From Barnesiella merdipullorum (lineage in GTDB: Bacteria > Bacteroidota > Bacteroidia > Bacteroidales > Barnesiellaceae): 64,000 bases of DNA. A program made the translations under genes and the position numbers. The DNA lies in assembly GCA_019116365.1 (NCBI GenBank), contig DXBT01000013.1, positions 1 through 64,000 of the forward strand, in the 5' to 3' direction. The notes under the pieces were generated by a model. It saw nothing but the letters and a program-made list of their open reading frames with translations. It did no database searches and was not told the origin of the DNA. Below, in pieces: positions 9,201-16,659 of the stretch. How positions within the stretch are numbered: the first letter of the stretch is position 1; every line of letters starts with the position of its first letter.

Positions 9201-9941
9201 CTGCAACTCTACAAGGAGGCCAACCGATTGCTCGACACGCTCGAACACGAAAACAACGATTCGCCTCAAGGAGTCTATCTGCTCACCCGGGCCTCGAGTC
9301 GCGACAACCTCATACGTCTGCAACTGCCCGAGGGCGACGTGCTCGAAATACCCACCCTGCGGCAACAGGTGCGCAATCCCGAGGCCGATGCCTGCTACTA
9401 TGCCTTGAGCGACTTTGTGCGTCCCGAACAGACAGACCTTCCCGACTATGCGGGACTCTTTGCCGTCACTGCCGGCGGCGACATACAACGGCGCATCGAA
9501 CGGCTGCGACTCACGGGCGACGACTACGGGAGCCTGCTGTTGCAATCGCTGGCCGACCGACTGGCCGAAGCAGCCTCGGAATGGCTGCACCTGAAAATAC
9601 GGCGCGAACTGTGGGGGTATGCCCCCGACGAGCCCACACTCGGCCTGCCAGCTCTCCTGGCCGGTGACTACCGTGGCATACGTCCGGCCGTGGGCTACCC
9701 CTCTCTGCCCGACCACTCGCTGTTCTTCGACTGGAACCGAGCCCTCAACCTCGAACAGATAGAGATTTTCCTCACCGAAAACGGGGCCATGTATCCCAAC
9801 GCCTCGACCGCCGGGCTCTATCTGGCCCACCCCGACGCCCGTTATTTCCACATCGGCCACATCGGCACCGACCAACGCGAACTGTATGCCCGCCAACGGG
9901 GACTCTCGTCCGACGAGACTTCCAAATGGCTCTCGGTATAA
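6255..9941 (+). CDS. metH: Cobalamin-dependent methionine synthase
   Basis: MetH transfers the methyl group of 5-methyltetrahydrofolate to homocysteine through enzyme-bound cobalamin. The 1228-residue protein has all four modules. The homocysteine domain (about 1-325) carries the zinc cysteines in GLNCSFG (about 240) and GGCCGTT (about 303-304). The pterin-binding domain spans about 345-610. The B12 cap and binding domains (about 640-880) hold DVHDIGKN with the cobalt-ligand His near 754. The AdoMet reactivation domain (about 905-1228) has RPAVGYPSLPDH near 1143. A TATCTTTG box at 6197-6204 leaves a leader of only about 44 nt, too short for a cobalamin or SAM riboswitch. A strong terminator follows. 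Confidence 0.98.
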   Translation: MTTLKQLLDQRILILDGAMGTMIQRYGLSEQEFRGKRFAHTDVELKGNNDLLCLTAPQIIDEIHRAYLEAGADIIETNSFNANAISMADYRLEGLVREMNLAAARIARRTADAYSTPEKPRFVAGSVGPTNKSCSMSPDVENPALRSLHFDTLAAAYREQMEALIEGGVDLLLVETIFDTLNAKAALWGARQAMESTDREVPIALSVTVTESGRTLSGQTLEAFLTAVSHAPILSVGLNCSFGARDMKTWLQRLAAIAPCYVSAYPNAGLPNQLGEYDETPQSMAVQIKEFIDEGLVNIVGGCCGTTPEHIAAYQTLVAGAAPRRPAAKDNRLHLCGLDDLIVSRENNFVNIGERCNVAGSRKFLRLIHEKSYAEALEIARQQVEAGAQIIDINMDDAMLDARDEMVNFLNLIVSEPDIYRVPVMIDSSKWEVISAGLKCLQGKAIVNSISLKEGEELFLQHAREIKQMGAAMVVMAFDEQGQADTFERKIEVCARAYRLLTEVADVAPCDIIFDPNVLAIATGIESHDNYAVDFIRATAWIHHNLPGAKVSGGVSNLSFSFRGNNYIREAMHAVFLYHAIANGLDMAIVNPATSVTYDDLPAETLELIEDVVLNRRPDATERLIEFAARYRNEVGNHDTAAETDRHSQPVADRLRQALVKGLSTHLESDLSEAVAQYGSAIAVIEQPLMEGMNRVGQLFGEGKMFLPQVVKSARTMKQAVAILQPLIEQENARTGETTKRGKFIVATVKGDVHDIGKNIVAVILACNNFEVIDLGVMVPAERIVERTIAEKADFVGLSGLITPSLEEMGHVVAEMEKAGLRIPVIIGGATTSRLHTAVKIAPRYSGPVIHAGDASQNPLIAAQLLNPNTRQSFIDSLRAEQEALRLSLKPADTLPLTEAAARAPRIDWEGYTSPRPRQLGRHTIAPTITDIRPYINWRAFFAVWKIGAQYAAIADMRGCDHCRAAWLAAFPTADRAKAAEALQLYKEANRLLDTLEHENNDSPQGVYLLTRASSRDNLIRLQLPEGDVLEIPTLRQQVRNPEADACYYALSDFVRPEQTDLPDYAGLFAVTAGGDIQRRIERLRLTGDDYGSLLLQSLADRLAEAASEWLHLKIRRELWGYAPDEPTLGLPALLAGDYRGIRPAVGYPSLPDHSLFFDWNRALNLEQIEIFLTENGAMYPNASTAGLYLAHPDARYFHIGHIGTDQRELYARQRGLSSDETSKWLSV

Positions 9942-9960
9942 CTTGATACATAATCATCAT

Positions 9961-9998
9961 GGAGAGAAGCACCGCATGATTATGCGGTGCTTCTCTCC
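9961..9998 (+). terminator. Intrinsic terminator after metH
   Basis: A perfect 17-bp stem (9961-9977 with 9982-9998), loop GATT, is followed by TTAATCTTTT. It starts 20 bases after the metH stop codon. Confidence 0.9.
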
Positions 9999-10100
9999 TT
10001 AATCTTTTCATAAACAGACAAGCGAATCGCCACCACCCAATAATATTAAGAAATTCAAAGATTTATCATACCTCTCATACTGAATTTTCTAAAACTTTAA

Positions 10101-10108
10101 TATCTTTG
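10101..10108 (+). promoter_or_regulatory. -7 box of the BspA-like gene
   Basis: TATCTTTG, an exact TAnnTTTG match, lies 49 bases before the chosen ATG at 10157. No convincing -33 box is seen. Confidence 0.5.
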
Positions 10109-10156
10109 TTACAAGATAAACCAAAATTTCATTATCCCCCCAAAAACTCTTATACT

Positions 10157-11836
10157 ATGAAACAAGCACGACGCAGATTGAAGACGCTGATTATCGGCCT
10201 ATTATCTATTTCATTCATACAAGCAGCCGAGTTTAAGGATGGCAATATCTTCTACCGTACACTCTCCGACAACGAGGTGGCCGTCATCTACCCTACCGAC
10301 AACAGCTCCACATACAGTGGCTCGATAGTCCTGCCCGAGAGCGTTACCTACGAAAGCGCCGAATACCGGGTCACCACCATCGCCCAGCAGGCCTTTTTCA
10401 TGTCTGAAATAACCTCTATCACGATACCCAACAGTGTCACCGAGATTCAGCAATATGCCTTTGCTGCATGCCGGGAGCTCTCATCGATCACCCTGCCCGA
10501 AGGAATCTCGAAGATAGCCTACCGTTCTTTCTCCCAGTGTATCAAACTCACCGAAATAGCCCTGCCCGAGAGTATAACCGAAATCGAGGACTTCGCCTTT
10601 CGCGACTGCACCGGACTCACCGCTATCGCCTTGGGCAAGCAGGTAACCCAGATAGGGAACAATGCCTTTTACTACTGCCCGGCTCTGCAACAATTCACCG
10701 TGGCCGAAGATAACCCCGCCTATGCCTCGATTGACGGCGTTCTGTTCGACAAGGCAAAAACCACCCTGTTCGCCTATCCCAACGCCAAAGGTTCAACCTA
10801 TACCATCCCCGGCGAAGTAACCGTCATCGGCCCCGGAGCATTTCAGGGGTGCAACGCTCTCGCCTCGATTACCCTCGGGAAAGGAGTCGCCTCGCTGGGT
10901 AGTAATCCCTTCATGAGTTGCACTCGTCTGCAAGAGATTCTCGTCGATGCAGAGAATGTACACTTTACCTCGGTCGATGGAGTGCTGTTCGACAAATCGC
11001 AAGAGACCATTATCCAATATCCCCTAAGCCGCAGCGGATTCTACGAAATACCCCTCGGGGTAACTGCAATAGGCGATTATGCCTTTTGCAACTGTGCCCA
11101 ATTAAGCGGCATCGACATACCCACGAGCGTAACCCGTGTGGGCGAATCGGCCTTTGCAGCCTGTACCAAACTCTCTACAGCAACCCTCCCCGACGCGGTA
11201 ACCACCATCGGCAACTCGGCCTTCAACCAATGCAGCAACCTCTATCGGGTAACCTTCGGGACCAACCTTCAAACCATAGGCAGCAACGCATTTGCCTATA
11301 CCCTGATATCTTCACTGACTATCCCCGACCGAGTCACCTCGATAGGCGAAAATGCCTTCTCTCAATGTCCTCATTTAGAGTATATCACTCTCGGGAGCAG
11401 CCTGCAGGAGATAGGCCAGTCGGCTTTTGCCTGGAGTCAATTGATACGCCAAATCGAGTGCCGCTCGCTCTATCCACCTGTTTGCGGGGACAACTGCTTC
11501 AACGGGGTATCGGTGAGCCAATGTACCTTGACCGTACCCAGCAACGCCTACGACTACTATGTGGCCAATTCGCCTTGGAACCAGTTCGACATCCAAGGCA
11601 CCGGTAGTCCGGCCGCAACCGACGAACTGCGCACTCACCAGGTATCGATACACACGACCGGCAACTCGATAGTAATCCGCAACCTTCCTGCCGATACCGA
11701 GGTCATCATCTACAACCTGGCCGGGCAGACTGTCCAATCGCTCCACGCCACCACCCAAGAGGTAGAGATAGAGCTCCCCACGGGTGCCATCTACATCGTG
11801 CGCACAGGTGACCAGACACAAAAAGTGAAACTATAA
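10157..11836 (+). CDS. BspA-like leucine-rich repeat surface protein
   Basis: A 559-residue exported protein. Residues 1-24 are a signal peptide (MKQARRRLKTLIIGLL... ending near QAAE). From about 30 to 480 it is a ladder of BspA/LRR_5 repeats with the signature AF..C..L..I.LP..V..IG; at least a dozen units are recognisable, with two wider units built around GVLFDK. The last 60 residues form a small beta domain (IIYNLAGQTVQSL ... IYIVRT) like the C-terminal sorting-type domains of Bacteroidetes secreted proteins, and the same type ends the protein at 18198. Family members are surface adhesins; the ligand cannot be told. The start at 10157 was chosen for the signal peptide; 17 in-frame codons upstream overlap the promoter. 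Confidence 0.9.
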   Translation: MKQARRRLKTLIIGLLSISFIQAAEFKDGNIFYRTLSDNEVAVIYPTDNSSTYSGSIVLPESVTYESAEYRVTTIAQQAFFMSEITSITIPNSVTEIQQYAFAACRELSSITLPEGISKIAYRSFSQCIKLTEIALPESITEIEDFAFRDCTGLTAIALGKQVTQIGNNAFYYCPALQQFTVAEDNPAYASIDGVLFDKAKTTLFAYPNAKGSTYTIPGEVTVIGPGAFQGCNALASITLGKGVASLGSNPFMSCTRLQEILVDAENVHFTSVDGVLFDKSQETIIQYPLSRSGFYEIPLGVTAIGDYAFCNCAQLSGIDIPTSVTRVGESAFAACTKLSTATLPDAVTTIGNSAFNQCSNLYRVTFGTNLQTIGSNAFAYTLISSLTIPDRVTSIGENAFSQCPHLEYITLGSSLQEIGQSAFAWSQLIRQIECRSLYPPVCGDNCFNGVSVSQCTLTVPSNAYDYYVANSPWNQFDIQGTGSPAATDELRTHQVSIHTTGNSIVIRNLPADTEVIIYNLAGQTVQSLHATTQEVEIELPTGAIYIVRTGDQTQKVKL

Positions 11837-11927
11837 CGGATGAGCCTCTATCCCCGACAGAGGAGGGTAATGAACCAAAATCCGTTACGATTGTTATATT
11901 TGGGACAGACCAATCATCACCACGACT

Positions 11928-13124
11928 ATGACACATCATCGCCTTTGGGTTCTCCTCCTCGCACTATCGGCGGGTATTGTGGCAACACAGGCTCAAGCAC
12001 CGATGGACACCCTCATCGCCCGACTCGACTCGTTACACACCTATCGGGCCTCGCTGACCTACCGGGTGACACTGCCCATCACCGACTCCGAAATCGAATA
12101 CCGGGCCCGGCTCGACTACCGTAGAGAACCGACCGATACCTTGTGCGGATACAGCTACGCCATCGACTACAAGGCCGAGAATGACACCTGTCCCTACCCC
12201 AACTTCACCGCCTACGATCGGGGCCACTGCTTCCGCTTCGACCGCAATCGGCTACGGGAGTATCACTACGATGCCAACCCCGAGCCTTTTGCCCGACAGG
12301 GGAATTACCCCGGTATTCACCGCTCGGGCCTCTTTGTCGAACTTCTCCCCGCCGAGATAGCCCGACAACTGAACGGCTATCGCACTAAAGCCGACTGCCG
12401 GGTACAACTCTTCCCCGACACGCTGGTGCAGGGGAGCCACTGCCTCGCCATCGTGGTAACCGACTCGATGCAGGGCGAAGTGGCACGCACCGTACTATAC
12501 ACGTTCGACCCGGCTACCGGCCTGCCCCTCTACCGCGAGACCGAGAACAATCCCGGTCACCTGGGTTCGCAGACAGTTACCGTAAAATACATCGATAGCG
12601 AAACGGGGATACCGTTCCCGCCCGGGTACTTCGGCGAAGAGCAGCTCCTGCGCGACTACGGCGAGGTGTTCCTCCTCTATCGCGAGGGTACCTATGCCGC
12701 TGGCGACCGCGTAGGACAGAAAGCACCCCGATTCGACCTGCCCTGGGGGAAGCTACGCTTCACCTCCGACCAGCTGAAGGGGCAGAACAGCCTGCTTCTG
12801 TTTCTCGACGACCGGGGCGAATTCTGTGTACCGGTGCGGCAAACAGCCGAAGCACTGTCGCTGCAAGAGGGGCTCACCCCGGTATTTCTCTATGCCGGGC
12901 AAGAGCCTGTCGCCACCCCCAATTCCTCCGGAGCCATCGTACTGGAACATACCGGCAAGACGGCCGGCGCGTATGGTGTGACCGGCTACCCCACCCTCTT
13001 CCTGCTCGACCCCACAGGCACAATCCGTTGGGTCAAGATAGGCTACACCCCCTCGCTCGCCGAGGAGTTGAGGCAAGCCATCGCGAAGATGCAGGGCACC
13101 GCCTTACAACAGCCTCCACAGTAA
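11928..13124 (+). CDS. Secreted TlpA/thioredoxin-fold protein with a lone active-site cysteine
   Basis: A 398-residue exported protein with signal peptide (residues 1-23, ending ATQAQA). Residues about 25-250 form a lipoprotein-carrier-like beta region of unknown function. Residues about 265-390 are an AhpC/TlpA thioredoxin fold: VGQKAPRFDLP opens it, and TGYPTLFLLDPTG carries the cis-proline. The redox motif is degenerate: where CxxC is expected the protein has FCVPV (Cys near 301), so the resolving cysteine is missing. It could be a redox-inactive fold or act through one cysteine with a partner. A TATATTTG box lies at 11895-11902. It is followed after 22 bases by tpx, suggesting co-transcription in an oxidative-stress context. 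Confidence 0.8.
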   Translation: MTHHRLWVLLLALSAGIVATQAQAPMDTLIARLDSLHTYRASLTYRVTLPITDSEIEYRARLDYRREPTDTLCGYSYAIDYKAENDTCPYPNFTAYDRGHCFRFDRNRLREYHYDANPEPFARQGNYPGIHRSGLFVELLPAEIARQLNGYRTKADCRVQLFPDTLVQGSHCLAIVVTDSMQGEVARTVLYTFDPATGLPLYRETENNPGHLGSQTVTVKYIDSETGIPFPPGYFGEEQLLRDYGEVFLLYREGTYAAGDRVGQKAPRFDLPWGKLRFTSDQLKGQNSLLLFLDDRGEFCVPVRQTAEALSLQEGLTPVFLYAGQEPVATPNSSGAIVLEHTGKTAGAYGVTGYPTLFLLDPTGTIRWVKIGYTPSLAEELRQAIAKMQGTALQQPPQ

Positions 13125-13146
13125 AAACATCTATAAATTCACTACA

Positions 13147-13653
13147 ATGGAAACAACAGCTTTCAAGGGCACACCCGTACACATCTGCGGCCAGATGCCC
13201 CACGTCGGGAGCATCGCTCCCCGGTTCACCCTCACCCGCGGCAACCTGACCGAACTGCGCAGCGAAGAGCTGAAGGGCCGACGCATCGTCCTGAACATCT
13301 TCCCCAGCCTCGACACCGCCGTCTGCGCCACCTCGGTACGGCGATTCAACCAACTGGCAGCATCGCTCGACAACACCTCCGTCGTGGCCGTATCGAAAGA
13401 CCTGCCTTTCGCCCAATCGCGATTCTGCACCACCGAGGGCATCGAGAACCTCATCGCCGCCTCGGCCTTCCGTTCGCCCGAATTCTCCAAAGCGTATGGC
13501 GTGGAGATGGTCGATGGCCCCCTGGCCAGTCTGCTGGCCCGCGCCGTAGTGGTAATCGATGAGACCGGGCGAGTAGTCTATACCGAGCTCGTGCCCGAGA
13601 TTACCCACGAACCCAATTACGAAGCGGCTCTCAGAAGCCTGAAAACAGAATAA
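13147..13653 (+). CDS. tpx: Thiol peroxidase (atypical 2-Cys peroxiredoxin)
   Basis: Tpx reduces hydrogen peroxide and alkyl hydroperoxides using thioredoxin. The 168-residue length matches the family. The peroxidatic cysteine is Cys60 in SLDTAVCATSVR and the resolving cysteine is Cys94 in SRFCTTEG, the same positions as in E. coli Tpx within one residue. No signal peptide, so it is cytoplasmic. It lies 22 bases after the thioredoxin-fold gene and is followed by a structured 3' region and a strong terminator. Confidence 0.97.
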   Translation: METTAFKGTPVHICGQMPHVGSIAPRFTLTRGNLTELRSEELKGRRIVLNIFPSLDTAVCATSVRRFNQLAASLDNTSVVAVSKDLPFAQSRFCTTEGIENLIAASAFRSPEFSKAYGVEMVDGPLASLLARAVVVIDETGRVVYTELVPEITHEPNYEAALRSLKTE

Positions 13654-13721
13654 CTCGAGGCCATTGGTAAATCTCCTGGAGGATAGTTCTGAAACCACTC
13701 TGTTTCACGGCCAACCTCGAG
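13654..13721 (+). other. Structured 3' region after tpx
   Basis: CTCGAGG (13654-13660) then TTGG (13664-13667) can pair with CCAA-CCTCGAG (13711-13721), an 11-bp stem broken by a 3-nt bulge. Inside lie GAAAC-N6-GTTTC (13691-13706) and a weaker CTCC/GGAG hairpin. No reading frame is seen. It begins inside or right after the tpx stop codon. Confidence 0.35.
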
Positions 13722-13751
13722 AACCAGACCTCGACACCTCCCCTATTTACC

Positions 13752-13783
13752 AACAGAGGCGCACCGCATGGTGCGCCTCTGTT
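13752..13783 (+). terminator. Intrinsic terminator after tpx
   Basis: A 14-bp perfect stem (13752-13765 with 13770-13783), loop GCAT, is followed by CTTTTCC. It separates tpx from the convergent aminotransferase gene. Confidence 0.88.
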
Positions 13784-13814
13784 CTTTTCCTATTATTCAT
13801 ATAGCCGATTCTAC

Positions 13815-14936
13815 TCACGCAAACCGGTTGACAATCGAGGCTATCTCGCGTACCTCGTCGTCGCTCAGGTAGGACGACATGGGCAGACTCAACACCTCGC
13901 GGGCCAACTGCTCGGTGAGCGGCAGATGCAGGTGATTATACTCCCGGTAACACTGCTGCTTGTGCGGGGGTATGGGGTAATGAATGAGGCTACCCACCCC
14001 TTGAGACTCAAGATAGTGCATCAGGCGGTCGCGATGAGCACAGCGCACCACATACTGGTGCCAGATGTGCTCGCCGGGCTCCCCGGCCTGCGGGGTAATA
14101 ATCTGCTCGTTGTCAATCGACCGGGTATAAAGATGTGCAATCTCGGCCCGACGACGATTCTCGGCATCGAGGTATTTCATCTTGACCAGGAGAAAGGCCG
14201 CCTGCAAATCATCCATGCGACTGTTCACCCCCTTGTACACGTTGACATAACGCACGGCCGACCCGTAATTTCCCAACGCCCGCACCACCTCGGCCAACTT
14301 CGGGTCATCGGTCGTCACGGCACCGGCATCGCCCAATGCGCCCAAGTTTTTCGTGGGATAGAAGCTCTGCCCCGACGCATGGCCCAATGCCCCGGTGTGG
14401 AACGACCCATGCAACCCAGCCTCCGACGAGACAGACCCGAAGGCCTGGGCATTATCCTCGACCACTTTCAAACCATGGCGGGCGGCCACGGCTTTCAACG
14501 TCTCGTCCCAACAGGCTCGCCCATACAGGTGCACCACCATAATGGCTCGCGTGCGCGGCGTAATGGCCTGCTCGACCAGCGAGGTATCGAGGTTATAAGT
14601 CTGAGCCGAAGGCTCTACAAATACCGGCACCAAACCGTTGTCGGTAATGGCAAGAACCGAGGCCACATAGGTATTGGCCGGCACGATTACCTCGTCGCCC
14701 GGCTGCATGACACCCATCTCGACATAGGCCCGCAACATGAGCCGCAGGGCGTCCAGTCCGTTGCCGGTAGCCACAGCATGGGCACAACCCAGGTAGCGGC
14801 ACAACTGCTCTTCAAGTTGCGACACATATTTTCCCCGGATGTACCAACCGCCTTCGATGACCTCGGCGGCAACGGCCTTCATCTCGGCCATATAGGGCTC
14901 ATTGGCCCGCTGCAAAGAGAGATGGGGATATTTCAT
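13815..14936 (-). CDS. DegT/DnrJ-family sugar 3-aminotransferase (FdtB/QdtB type)
   Basis: A 373-residue PLP-dependent aminotransferase of the DegT/DnrJ/EryC1/StrS family. The PLP lysine is about residue 196 in SFYPTKNLGALGD. In context it should aminate C-3 of a dTDP-3-keto-6-deoxyhexose made by the ketoisomerases upstream, giving dTDP-3-amino-3,6-dideoxygalactose or -glucose. The start at 14936 overlaps the upstream stop codon (ATGA); a TTG 12 bases earlier is less likely. It is the last gene of the rmlB-rmlA-ketoisomerase-ketoisomerase-aminotransferase unit. No N-acetyltransferase follows, so the sugar is either left unacetylated or acetylated by an enzyme encoded elsewhere. Which epimer is made cannot be read from the sequence. 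Confidence 0.88.
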   Translation of the reverse strand: MKYPHLSLQRANEPYMAEMKAVAAEVIEGGWYIRGKYVSQLEEQLCRYLGCAHAVATGNGLDALRLMLRAYVEMGVMQPGDEVIVPANTYVASVLAITDNGLVPVFVEPSAQTYNLDTSLVEQAITPRTRAIMVVHLYGRACWDETLKAVAARHGLKVVEDNAQAFGSVSSEAGLHGSFHTGALGHASGQSFYPTKNLGALGDAGAVTTDDPKLAEVVRALGNYGSAVRYVNVYKGVNSRMDDLQAAFLLVKMKYLDAENRRRAEIAHLYTRSIDNEQIITPQAGEPGEHIWHQYVVRCAHRDRLMHYLESQGVGSLIHYPIPPHKQQCYREYNHLHLPLTEQLAREVLSLPMSSYLSDDEVREIASIVNRFA

Positions 14937-15355
14937 TGATCGGTACAATTGTTCTTAAAATCGTCATACTCGCGCACATAATCAGACTCGTCGTAGTAGT
15001 CGGAAGTAAGGACCAGACACACCGATCCCGACGAGAAGTTGTTCAGCACCCGCCAGATACCCGGGACTATGAGCAACCCGTAATAGGGACGGTTCAGTGT
15101 CACCGTGCGCGTGTGTTCGCCGTCGTCGAGCAACACATCGAACGAACCGCCGGCAGCCACCAGAAACTCGTACAACTGCTTGTGCGAATGGCCACCACGC
15201 TCCTCGCCACCCGGTACATCGTAGAGGTAATAGACCCGCTTTACGGCAAAAGGCAACTCGCGGTTGTTCTCAACCACCGTAATGTTGCCGCTATCCTGCT
15301 CGTTCTTGGGCAATTGAACAAGGCAACAATCGTCCACCGATGCCCGTTTACTCAT
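14933..15355 (-). CDS. Sugar 3,4-ketoisomerase (FdtA/QdtA family), copy with intact motif
   Basis: A 140-residue single-domain cupin of the WxcM/FdtA family. FdtA and QdtA convert dTDP-4-keto-6-deoxyglucose to the 3-keto isomer. The family motif is intact: YDVPGGEERGGHSHK, with His56, His58 and Lys59 (HxHK). It overlaps the aminotransferase by 4 bases (ATGA) and the paralogue upstream by 8 bases, so all three are translationally coupled. Its intact motif makes it the likelier active enzyme of the pair. Confidence 0.85.
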   Translation of the reverse strand: MSKRASVDDCCLVQLPKNEQDSGNITVVENNRELPFAVKRVYYLYDVPGGEERGGHSHKQLYEFLVAAGGSFDVLLDDGEHTRTVTLNRPYYGLLIVPGIWRVLNNFSSGSVCLVLTSDYYDESDYVREYDDFKNNCTDQ

Positions 15356-15767
15356 GACTACCTCCTTTCAACAGAGAGCGATACTCCTCAAAATCTTCTA
15401 TATAATCGGCAGCGTCGTAGGGCGTCGATGAGAGAACGAGAGCCAGCGAATTGGTCGAGAAGTTGTCCAACTCGCGCCACATCATACGCGGCACATACAG
15501 GCCGTAGTACGACCGGGCCATGTGATAGCGACGAGTCTCACCACCATCGTTCAGCACCACATCGAAACTACCCGAGAGCGCCACGATAAACTCCTCTTGC
15601 TGACGAAAGGCGTGCCCGTTGCGACGCTCGTCGCCCGGCACATCGTAGAGCCAGTAGGTGCGCGCTATCTCAAAGGGGATGTGGCGTGCACTCTCGATGA
15701 ACGACAGGTTGCCCCGCTTGTCGGCCACCTTGGGCAAATCGATAAGTCGCACCCGATCAAAGCTCAT
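15348..15767 (-). CDS. Sugar 3,4-ketoisomerase paralogue with altered active-site motif
   Basis: A 139-residue cupin clearly homologous to the neighbouring ketoisomerase (shared YLYDVPG/WLYDVPG, GSFDV, LNDG, YYGL, VLSSTPYDAADY). The family HxHK motif reads GHAFR here: His52 is kept but the second His is Phe54 and Lys is Arg55. It could be an isomerase giving the other C-4 epimer, a partner subunit, or an inactive copy. It overlaps rmlA by 11 bases upstream and its paralogue by 8 bases downstream, so it is made in the same unit and is not decaying: the frame is open and length is normal. Confidence 0.8.
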   Translation of the reverse strand: MSFDRVRLIDLPKVADKRGNLSFIESARHIPFEIARTYWLYDVPGDERRNGHAFRQQEEFIVALSGSFDVVLNDGGETRRYHMARSYYGLYVPRMMWRELDNFSTNSLALVLSSTPYDAADYIEDFEEYRSLLKGGSHE

Positions 15768-16635
15768 TGTTGGCCAACCGTATGAGATATTGTCCGTATT
15801 GATTCTTCTTCATGGGTTCGGCCAAAGTGAGCAGATGCTCGCGGTCGATCCATCCCATGCGGTAGGCAACCTCCTCGAGCGAAGCGACCTTAAGCCCTTG
15901 GCGATGCTCGATGGTCTCGATAAAGTTGGAGGCCTCGTAGAGCGATTCGTGTGTGCCGGTATCGAGCCAGGCAAAACCACGGCCCATCAACTGCACGCCC
16001 AGCGTGTGCGACTCGAGAAAAGCCTGGTTGACCGAGGTGATTTCCAACTCGCCACGAGCCGACGGCTTCACTTGCTTGGCCACCTCGACCACCCGGTTGG
16101 GGTAGAAATAGAGGCCTACCACGGCATAATTCGAACGAGGTTTGGCCGGTTTCTCTTCGATACTTAGCGCATGGCCCTGTTCGTCAAACTCGACCACACC
16201 GTAGCGCTCGGGGTCGCCTACCCGGTAACCAAAGACCGTAGCCATACCCTTGTCGGCCTCGGCTACAGCCTGCCGCAACATGCGGGTAAAGCTCTGCCCG
16301 TAGAAAATGTTGTCGCCCAGCACCAGGCATACGGTATCGTTGCCGATAAACTGCTCGCCGATGATGAAGGCCTGGGCCAACCCGTCGGGCGAGGGTTGCT
16401 CGGCATACTCAAACTTGACTCCAAACTGGCTGCCGTCGCCCAACAAACGTTTGAAACCCGGCAAATCGGTGGGAGTACTGATGATGAGTATGTCGCGAAT
16501 CCCCGACAGCATCAGGACCGATATGGGATAATAAATCATAGGTTTGTCATACACGGGCAACATCTGTTTCGACACACCTCGCGTAATGGGATACAATCTC
16601 GTACCGGAACCTCCGGCCAATACTATGCCTTTCAT
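15757..16635 (-). CDS. rmlA: Glucose-1-phosphate thymidylyltransferase
   Basis: RmlA joins glucose-1-phosphate and dTTP to make dTDP-glucose. The 292-residue length is typical. The nucleotide-binding signature GGSGTRLYPIT and Lys of KQMLPVYDKPM lie at the N-terminus, followed by VLGDNIFYGQ with the metal-binding Asp near 110 and IEEKPAKPRSNYAV. It lies 24 bases after rmlB and overlaps the first ketoisomerase by 11 bases. rmlC and rmlD are absent, so the unit does not by itself make dTDP-rhamnose. Confidence 0.97.
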   Translation of the reverse strand: MKGIVLAGGSGTRLYPITRGVSKQMLPVYDKPMIYYPISVLMLSGIRDILIISTPTDLPGFKRLLGDGSQFGVKFEYAEQPSPDGLAQAFIIGEQFIGNDTVCLVLGDNIFYGQSFTRMLRQAVAEADKGMATVFGYRVGDPERYGVVEFDEQGHALSIEEKPAKPRSNYAVVGLYFYPNRVVEVAKQVKPSARGELEITSVNQAFLESHTLGVQLMGRGFAWLDTGTHESLYEASNFIETIEHRQGLKVASLEEVAYRMGWIDREHLLTLAEPMKKNQYGQYLIRLANNEL

Positions 16636-16659
16636 TGTGTTACATTATTTTGAAAGCAA

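Noticed and set aside
10157..11836. Repeat array that might be CRISPR-like
   Set aside because: The repetition is the protein-coding LRR_5 pattern in an open frame with diverged DNA repeats.
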